Origin: Desulfobotulus alkaliphilus
GTDB lineage: Bacteria > Desulfobacterota > Desulfobacteria > Desulfobacterales > ASO4-4
Reading direction: 5' to 3'
DNA: 51,237 nt
NCBI RefSeq assembly: GCF_007830435.1
Contig: NZ_VLLC01000025.1
Coordinates: 1 to 51,237 of the forward strand
Shown here: one piece after another, positions 46,030 to 51,237 of the stretch
Position numbering within the stretch: position 1 is the first letter of the stretch
Layout: the number at the start of each line of letters is the position of its first letter
Program-made: the position numbers and the translations under genes
The notes under the pieces: model-generated
What the model was told of the DNA's origin: nothing
Seen by the model: the letters and a program-made list of their open reading frames with translations, nothing else
Database searches by the model: none

Positions 46030-46434
46030 ATGAAACCTTTTCAAAGAGTGCTTGTCTGGCTGGTTCTTTTTTTGTGTCTGGTTCCCATGACGGGGTGTGG
46101 CACCCTGCTGTATCCGGAACGGCGGCATCAGCAGCTGCAGATGGATCCTGCGGGGCGGCGTATTGATCCGGCAGTGGCTGTAATGAACGCAGCCTGCCTG
46201 GTATTTTTTATTATCCCGGGCGTAGTGGCTTTTGCCGTTGATTTTGCAACGGGTGCCATTTATCTGCCCGGAGGCAGTGCCTCTCTGGATGGTGAAAAAA
46301 GAAATGCCATGACAGCCTTTCCTGTTACTGCCAGAGGAATTGAAGACAAAATGATGGATATTGCAGGGATTTCTTTTGGTATGAACGATCCGCGCCTGGA
46401 AGCCTTTGTTCTGGACAGGAAGGACTTTTTTTAA
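46030..46434 (+). CDS. Small membrane-anchored lipoprotein, unknown
   Basis: A 134-aa protein starting at the ATG at 46030, four bases after GGAGG; ATG at 46027 is the alternative. It carries a signal peptide with a lipobox, VPMTGC, placing the lipidated cysteine near residue 22. The body contains VAVMNAACLVFFIIPGVVAFAVDFATGAIYLP, a hydrophobic segment also found in YceK-like lipoproteins (DUF1375), and a polar C-terminus. The role is unknown. It lies between nrdG and nrdD but on the opposite strand. Confidence 0.75.
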   Translation: MKPFQRVLVWLVLFLCLVPMTGCGTLLYPERRHQQLQMDPAGRRIDPAVAVMNAACLVFFIIPGVVAFAVDFATGAIYLPGGSASLDGEKRNAMTAFPVTARGIEDKMMDIAGISFGMNDPRLEAFVLDRKDFF

Positions 46435-46509
46435 TAAAATTATAGGATTGTTGCCATGGATATGGATCAGTCGTAAGTACGGGTACTGAGTCTTCTCTTT
46501 GACCTTGCA

Positions 46510-46563
46510 ACGGGCAGGCCTTGCCCCTGCGAATGCTTTTTAGGCCCCTGCAAGACAGGGGCA
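46510..46563. other. Intergenic hairpins between the lipoprotein and nrdD genes
   Basis: CGGGCAGGCCTTGCCCCTG and GCCCCTG-CAAGA-CAGGGGC (46544-46562, 7-bp stem) form adjacent hairpins. There is no clear T-run. They may end transcripts from both sides and resemble the GC-rich hairpins at 18566 and 32440. Confidence 0.35.
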
Positions 46564-46596
46564 ACGTCTGTTCATGAAATTTTCCTGACCCATGGG

Positions 46597-48690
46597 CTAT
46601 ATGGCGTCATGGAAGGTTTTCCGCATGCGGAACTCCGTCTGCTTGCCGTTGTTCCACTGGTTTACCGGTCGCAGGTATCCAACCACCCTGGAGTAAACTT
46701 CTGTCGGGCCCTGACAGGTGGTGCAGGCGCTTTTTTCTCCCCGGATATAGCCGTGTGAAGGGCAGACACTGAAAGTGGGTGTCAGGGTAAAGTAGGGCAA
46801 TTTGTAATTGTCCGTTATTTTACGCACAAGGTTGCGTGTTACCGCAGGATCCCGGATTTCTTCCCCGAGGAAGGTATGCAGCACGGTTCCACCCGTATAT
46901 TTTGCCTGCAGATCATCCTGATGATCCAGCACTTCAAAGAGATCATCGGAATAGTTCACCGGCAGATGGGTGGAGTTGGTGTAAAAGGGATCTCCGCCTT
47001 TTTTGAAATCCTCCTCATTGGCGCAGACAATTTCCGGATACATTTTTTTATCCTTCAGGGCCAGTGAGTAGGAGGTACCTTCCGCAGGGGTAGCTTCCAG
47101 ATTGAAGATGTTTCCGGTTTCGTTCTGTATGCTTTCCAGCTTTTCACGGATATGGTCCATGATGGAAAGGGCGAATGTTTTGCCCGCCTCCGTGGAAATG
47201 TCTTCTCCGATGAAGTTGAGACAGGCTTCGTTCATGCCGTTGATACCGATGGTGGAAAAATGGTTTTTCCAGAAGACGCCGGTACGCTCCTTGATGTGGC
47301 GCAGATAGAATTTGGAATAGGGGTAAAGGCAGCCCTCGGTGAAACGTTCCAGCACCTTGCGTTTGATCTGCAGGGAGTCTCTGGCCAGCTCAATGTTGCT
47401 GTCCAGAAGGTTTTTGAATTCTTCTTCCGTATCCGCAAGGTAGGCGATGCGGGGCATGTTGATGGTGACAACGCCAATGGAGCCCGTGAGGGGATTGGCT
47501 CCGAAAAGACCGCCGCCCCTTTTACGCAGCTCCCGGTTGTCCAGACGCAGACGGCAGCACATGGACCTTGCATCGTCCGGACTCATATCGGAGTTTACAA
47601 AATTGGAAAAGTAGGGGATGCCGTATTTGCCCGTCATTTTCCAGATGGCGTTCATGCGGGGGTTGTCCCAGTCAAAATCCTTTGTGATGTTGTAGGTGGG
47701 GATGGGAAAGGTAAAGACCCGGCCCCGGGCGTCGCCTTCCATCATCACTTCGGCAAAGGCCTGATTCATCAGGTCCATTTCCGTCTGAAAATCCCCGTAG
47801 CAGATATCCATGTCCCTGCCTCCGATGACTACGGGGACATCTTTGAGGATGGAGGGAACATTGAGATCCATGGTAATGTTGGTGAAGGGGGTCTGGAAGC
47901 CTACCCGCGTGGGGATATTGATGTTGAACACAAATTCCTGCAAAGCCTGTTTGATATCCGCATAATCCAGTTCATCGTAGCGGATAAAGGGTGCCAGAAG
48001 GGTGTCAAAGTTGGATACGGCCTGGGCTCCTGCGGCCTCTCCCTGAAGGGTATAGAAAAAATTCACCAGCTGACCCAGAGCGGTACGGAAATGGCGGGGC
48101 GGCGAGCTTTCCACTTTGCCTGCAACTCCTTTGAAACCCTGACGGAGGAGGTCCTGCAGATCCCAGCCCACACAGTAAACGGAAAGCAGGCTTAGGTCAT
48201 GGATATGGATATCCCCTTCCTTGTGGGCCCTCCTCACTTCCGGAGGATAGATGCGGTTCAGCCAGTATTCTGCAGTGATGTCCGAAGAAATATAATTGTT
48301 CAGCCCCTGGAGAGAATAGCTCATGTTGCTGTTTTCTTTGATCTTCCAGTCCATCTGTCTGAGATAGTTGTCCACAAGATCCCCGTTGACGCCGGAGACA
48401 ATGTTGCGGAGCTGTTTGCGCTGTTCCCGGTAGATGATATAGGCTTTGGCCGTCTGCAGATAGGGAGAGTCCAGCAGGATACGTTCCACAATATCCTGTA
48501 TGGCTTCCACATCCGGAGAGGGTCCAAGGCGCATGTCTTTGATCAGGGTCAGAACCCGGAGGGTAAGCTTGCGGGCTTCACGCTCGGTGAATTCTCCGGT
48601 GGCTTTTCCTGCCTTGGCAATGGCAGCGGTGATTTTGGAAGAGTCGAACTCGACAATACGGCCGTTTCGTTTTTTGATACTTTCGAGCAT
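46597..48690 (-). CDS. nrdD: Anaerobic ribonucleoside-triphosphate reductase (class III)
   Basis: A 697-aa glycyl-radical enzyme that makes dNTPs without oxygen. An N-terminal ATP-cone (about 1-95, IKKRNGRIVEFDSSKITAAI) gives allosteric control. The C-terminal zinc site is formed by CPSHGYIRGEKSACTTC, and the glycyl-radical loop is RVVGYLRPVNQWNNGK with the radical at that glycine. CLNFIGEDISTEAGKTFA lies in the catalytic barrel. The start is ATG 48690, with only a weak AGAGAG upstream. A candidate NrdR box pair lies about 140 bases upstream. Confidence 0.96.
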   Translation of the reverse strand: MLESIKKRNGRIVEFDSSKITAAIAKAGKATGEFTEREARKLTLRVLTLIKDMRLGPSPDVEAIQDIVERILLDSPYLQTAKAYIIYREQRKQLRNIVSGVNGDLVDNYLRQMDWKIKENSNMSYSLQGLNNYISSDITAEYWLNRIYPPEVRRAHKEGDIHIHDLSLLSVYCVGWDLQDLLRQGFKGVAGKVESSPPRHFRTALGQLVNFFYTLQGEAAGAQAVSNFDTLLAPFIRYDELDYADIKQALQEFVFNINIPTRVGFQTPFTNITMDLNVPSILKDVPVVIGGRDMDICYGDFQTEMDLMNQAFAEVMMEGDARGRVFTFPIPTYNITKDFDWDNPRMNAIWKMTGKYGIPYFSNFVNSDMSPDDARSMCCRLRLDNRELRKRGGGLFGANPLTGSIGVVTINMPRIAYLADTEEEFKNLLDSNIELARDSLQIKRKVLERFTEGCLYPYSKFYLRHIKERTGVFWKNHFSTIGINGMNEACLNFIGEDISTEAGKTFALSIMDHIREKLESIQNETGNIFNLEATPAEGTSYSLALKDKKMYPEIVCANEEDFKKGGDPFYTNSTHLPVNYSDDLFEVLDHQDDLQAKYTGGTVLHTFLGEEIRDPAVTRNLVRKITDNYKLPYFTLTPTFSVCPSHGYIRGEKSACTTCQGPTEVYSRVVGYLRPVNQWNNGKQTEFRMRKTFHDAI

Positions 48691-48830
48691 GGCATCTCTC
48701 TGGGGATTGGGGTTTGTCGGCTGTGTTCCGTAACCATAGGGAGCAGAGGGCTGTCGGATTTTATCCCGTCCGAAGGAAAGAAAACGTCCTTGTTTCCGGG
48801 TTAAGATAGGGAAGAGTTTTTAGTCTGTCA

Positions 48831-48877
48831 AGGCTGTATGTTGTGTGTTGTTGTTTTTTTGCCCCCTTATATTGTGC
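48831..48877 (-). promoter_or_regulatory. Candidate NrdR box pair upstream of nrdD
   Basis: Two 16-bp sites, AGGCTGTATGTTGTGT (48831-48846) and CCCCCTTATATTGTGC (48862-48877), match the NrdR consensus ACACWATATWTWGTGT at 12 and 11 of 16 positions. Their starts are exactly 31 bp apart, the spacing usual for NrdR box pairs. NrdR represses ribonucleotide reductase genes when dATP is high. Confidence 0.5.
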
Positions 48878-49049
48878 TTGTGCATGGATCTATCTGGTTT
48901 CTTGGGGAAAAACAATGGCCCTGTGGAAAAAGATTTTTTCTTCTTCGGAGAGAGGGCAGGAAAGGGTCGGAAAGGAATCCGGTCTTGTGGAAACGGGCTT
49001 TTTCTGCATTTCTTAAAAAAGCAAGGAAGAAGGGGCAAGGAGGATAAAA

Positions 49050-49307
49050 ATGGGCTGGGAAAAAAAACCCGTACATCGTCAGAAACACATACCCTGGTAT
49101 GACAGTCAGACCGTATGCCGGATTACCTTCTGGCTGCTTTTCCCCATACTGCTTTTGGGCATTACGGGTCTTTTTGAGGCCCTGAAAACAGATAACTGGC
49201 GGCAGAATATCTGGATGCCTGCAGCCATGAGCCTGACCAGTGGCTGGCTCATGCTGCGTATGGCGCTTCGTGTTATATTCAGGAAGGACGAGGAGGATTA
49301 CCGGTAG
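49050..49307 (+). CDS. Small two-helix membrane protein, unknown
   Basis: An 85-aa hypothetical protein with two hydrophobic segments, ITFWLLFPILLLGITGLFEA (about 25-44) and MPAAMSLTSGWLMLRMALRV. AAGGAGG precedes the ATG at 49050. It overlaps the 3' end of the Nudix gene by 29 bp in convergent orientation. I do not recognise the family. Confidence 0.65.
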   Translation: MGWEKKPVHRQKHIPWYDSQTVCRITFWLLFPILLLGITGLFEALKTDNWRQNIWMPAAMSLTSGWLMLRMALRVIFRKDEEDYR

Positions 49308-49860
49308 AAAGAAGGCACTCCATGAAGTGGTGGATGATGCGTGCTGTGGCGCCCCAGATGACCGCATCTTTTATGGGATAGCGCAGTTCGGTCCAGTCCG
49401 GATCTCTTCCAGAGAAACCCGAGGCCAGATGGCTTTCCATCAGTATGTGCAGGGGGATGTCCATAACCCTGTCAATTTCTGAGGGATCATGGCGCAGGGG
49501 GCCAGTGCCCTGCCACCATCCGGCAAGAACCTCAATGCACACATTGTTCAGGGTCATAAAATGTCCCAGAGAACCGATCATATCCACTTTGTCGGAGGAA
49601 ATTCCCAGTTCTTCCTCCAGTTCCCGGAGGGCCGTATGTTTCGTGTCCGGATCTTCAGGGTCCACATGACCGCCGGGAAGGGCCACCTGCCCTGCCCAGG
49701 TATAGCTCGGGTGGGCGGCTTTCTGTATGGCCAGAAGCCGGGGTGCTTTATCCGGGGTGAGCAGAAAGGACACCGCAGCAGGACGTATGCGCTTGCCGGG
49801 TGGTTCCGGGTGGGGAAGATTCAGTATGATATCTTGATATGTTTTGGCAAAGGTGTTCAT
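49279..49860 (-). CDS. Nudix hydrolase, probable CoA pyrophosphatase (NudL-like)
   Basis: A 193-aa Nudix enzyme. The box LPGGHVDPEDPDTKHTALRE-LEEELGI is in place, and the preceding RPAAVSFLLTPD and WAGQVALPGG are typical of the CoA-pyrophosphatase group. It probably cleaves CoA or oxidised CoA to phosphopantetheine and adenosine bisphosphate; other nucleoside diphosphate derivatives are possible. Its ATG overlaps the stop of the upstream thioredoxin gene (ATGA), so the two are coupled. Confidence 0.87.
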   Translation of the reverse strand: MNTFAKTYQDIILNLPHPEPPGKRIRPAAVSFLLTPDKAPRLLAIQKAAHPSYTWAGQVALPGGHVDPEDPDTKHTALRELEEELGISSDKVDMIGSLGHFMTLNNVCIEVLAGWWQGTGPLRHDPSEIDRVMDIPLHILMESHLASGFSGRDPDWTELRYPIKDAVIWGATARIIHHFMECLLSTGNPPRPS

Positions 49861-50276
49861 TTGTCGTGTTTTCCGGTGTGGAGAATTTCAAGAATCCGGA
49901 TAAAGGTCTGGGGTGGCACATGGCCGGGTCTGCTGAAAAGGGTTTCTCCCTGAGGGGAAAGAAAAATGTTGGCTGGCACGCCGCTGACCCGGTATTTTCT
50001 TGCCAGAGCCGGGTTGGTATCCATGTTGATGCTGACACTGATGAAATTTTCTTCCAGATAGGCTGCCACCTTCCCATCCCCATGGGTTTTGTTTTCCATG
50101 GTCCGGCACCAGGGGCACTGGGGACTGTGGAAATAGAGATAGATCTGTTTGTTTTCAGATACGGCTGTTTCCAGCGCCTGTTTATAGGGCACCGAGGTGA
50201 GGGACTTGGCCGTGAGGTTGCCAGCAGTAAGAAGAAGGAGCAGGGTACTTAAGAGAAAAAGACGAACAAAAACCAT
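49857..50276 (-). CDS. Periplasmic thioredoxin-fold protein
   Basis: A 139-aa exported thioredoxin-like protein. The signal peptide is about residues 1-23 (MVFVRLFLLSTLLLLLTAGN, ending LTA). The redox motif is CPWC (54-57), and VSGVPANIFLSPQGE contains the cis-proline loop. The ATG at 50276 has AAGGAG upstream; codons before it are outside the signal peptide. It is downstream of ccdA by 62 bases and probably receives electrons from CcdA to reduce periplasmic disulfides, for example in cytochrome c maturation. Confidence 0.88.
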   Translation of the reverse strand: MVFVRLFLLSTLLLLLTAGNLTAKSLTSVPYKQALETAVSENKQIYLYFHSPQCPWCRTMENKTHGDGKVAAYLEENFISVSINMDTNPALARKYRVSGVPANIFLSPQGETLFSRPGHVPPQTFIRILEILHTGKHDK

Positions 50277-50338
50277 GGATGGTATCTCCTTATGATTTGT
50301 TTTTTGGTTGCGGAAAACGCCTGGTCTGGCCTGTGTCA

Positions 50339-51046
50339 TCATGGGATAAAAACCAGTCTTCCCATCTGATCGGTCATCAGGAGAAGGCCGGTGGCCACAA
50401 GGAGCAGGCCTGCTGTTACATTGGCCACACGGATAAAGCCCCTAGCCTTTTTGATAAGGACCATAAGCCGGGTGGCCGCAAAGGCCAGCAGGGCAAAGGG
50501 CAGAGCAAGACCTGCGGCATATACGGAGAGAAGAAGAATGCCGTATTCCACGCTCTCCTTTGTACCTGCAATGACAAGGATGGAGCCAAGCAGGGGGCCG
50601 ATGCAGGGACTCCATCCTGCGGCAAAGGCCATGCCGATAAAAAGAGCCGCCAGGCCATGTACGGGTCTCGATTTCAGGTGTACCCGTTTTTCTGTCTGCA
50701 GCAAGGGAATGCGCAAAGCCCCCATGAGATGCAGGCCGAAAATCAGCACCATAGCACCTCCTGCCATGCGAAGCCAGAGGCCGGTTCCGGAAAAAAGTTG
50801 CCCCAGAAAGCTTGCCGATGCACCAAGGGCAATGAAGACGATTGAAAAACCAAGGATAAAGCCAAAGGTGCTGCGTCTTATGCTGCGTTTAGCCGCGCTG
50901 GAAGGACCTTCTGCCAGTTCTTCGATGGATACGCCGGATATGAAACTGAAGTAAGCGGGTATCAGGGGAAGGATGCAGGGGGAGAGAAAGGAAAGCAGGC
51001 CTGCACCAAAGGCGGCAGCAAGGGATACGGGTTCTATGATAATCAT
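50339..51046 (-). CDS. ccdA: CcdA/DsbD-type thiol-disulfide membrane protein
   Basis: A 235-aa inner-membrane protein with about six membrane segments and the CcdA signature: C24 in LSPCILPLIPAYFSFISG and the second cysteine in GWSPCIGPLLG. It passes reducing equivalents from cytoplasmic thioredoxin to periplasmic partners such as the thioredoxin-fold protein that follows it. The ATG at 51046 has GGGAAAGA upstream. The promoter region is occupied by mobile copy H, whose left end is 26 bases upstream of the start. Confidence 0.92.
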   Translation of the reverse strand: MIIIEPVSLAAAFGAGLLSFLSPCILPLIPAYFSFISGVSIEELAEGPSSAAKRSIRRSTFGFILGFSIVFIALGASASFLGQLFSGTGLWLRMAGGAMVLIFGLHLMGALRIPLLQTEKRVHLKSRPVHGLAALFIGMAFAAGWSPCIGPLLGSILVIAGTKESVEYGILLLSVYAAGLALPFALLAFAATRLMVLIKKARGFIRVANVTAGLLLVATGLLLMTDQMGRLVFIP

Positions 51047-51072
51047 GGAATCTTTCCCGGTGTTAAAAAATT

Positions 51073-51237
51073 GTAACTATTCAGCACAGTTTATTCCGAA
51101 TTGCCAATGCTGTAATTACAACAGTTTTATATTGTTGCAAGGCTCCGTGGCTATTTGCAAGTGACATTGCAATCGTTTCGGATCAGAGCTTTGCAGGCCT
51201 GTGCGAAAGAAGCGGCAAACTGTCTGAGCCGCCACAA
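51073..51237 (+). mobile_element. Palindromic MITE-like element, copy H (cut by the window end)
   Basis: It begins GTAACTATTCAGCACAGTTT and follows copy A closely through GATCAGAGCTTTGCAGGCCTG to the window edge. The left flank is AAAAAATT. The arms are subfamily I and there is no module at the inner site, so it resembles A and B. The other end is outside the window. Confidence 0.85.

Overview
The window looks like the chromosome of a Gram-negative, anaerobic member of the Desulfobacterota (a sulfate-reducer-type deltaproteobacterium, perhaps Desulfobacterales). The reasons are: outer-membrane biogenesis genes (tamA/tamB, a FadL-type porin, a TolC/RND exporter); a class III anaerobic ribonucleotide reductase pair; a DUF134 / twin ferredoxin-MinD ATPase / NifX-like gene set typical of sulfate reducers; and moderately GC-rich coding sequence. 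The genus is an inference and cannot be fixed by eye. No rRNA, tRNA or CRISPR was seen.

Layout. 1-4210: three plus-strand genes of unknown role, visibly more AT-rich than the rest; one has a kinase-like D-x4-N ... D-x-G signature resembling the N-terminal domain of the Legionella effector LepB. 4448-8842: prfC, an EamA exporter and ettA. 9046-15864: cyclophilin, tamB and tamA. 16261-18417: a Ski2-like helicase. 19324-25136: a coupled tolC / membrane-fusion lipoprotein / RND permease operon. 25853-27418: a FadL-like porin. 28245-32385: a small membrane protein, dusB, a DUF1848 protein, a small conserved protein, metF and darP. 32475-36789: an MBL-fold hydrolase, two NifX-like proteins, two MinD-type ATPases with ferredoxin inserts, and a DUF134 regulator; this set resembles the ORP (orange protein) locus of Desulfovibrio. 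37753-40433: an HD-domain protein and minCDE. 40628-45087: hybrid histidine kinase, alr and a thiolase. 45210-48690: nrdG and nrdD separated by a divergently oriented lipoprotein gene, with a candidate NrdR box pair upstream of nrdD. 49050-51046: a small membrane protein, a CoA-pyrophosphatase-like Nudix enzyme, a periplasmic thioredoxin and CcdA.

The most striking content is between the genes. Eight copies (A-H) of a non-coding mobile element, about 345-470 bp long, occupy most of the long intergenic gaps. Each has about 15-20 bp terminal inverted repeats, usually GTAA(C/T)TRTTCAGCAC. Three copies are flanked by perfect 8-bp target duplications (D ACAGGAGG, F CCGTGACC, G CAAATGTC) and the others by imperfect ones. 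The body is a giant nested palindrome. Several copies carry, at fixed positions in one or both arms, a further ~68-bp foldback module bounded by CCGGCACTCAAG/CTTGAGTGCCGG. There are two outer-arm subfamilies, and modules occur in both, so the family is mosaic. One copy (F) has inserted into the remnant of an older copy. No transposase is present here; the GTAA ends and 8-bp duplications suggest mobilisation by an IS66-type transposase elsewhere in the genome.
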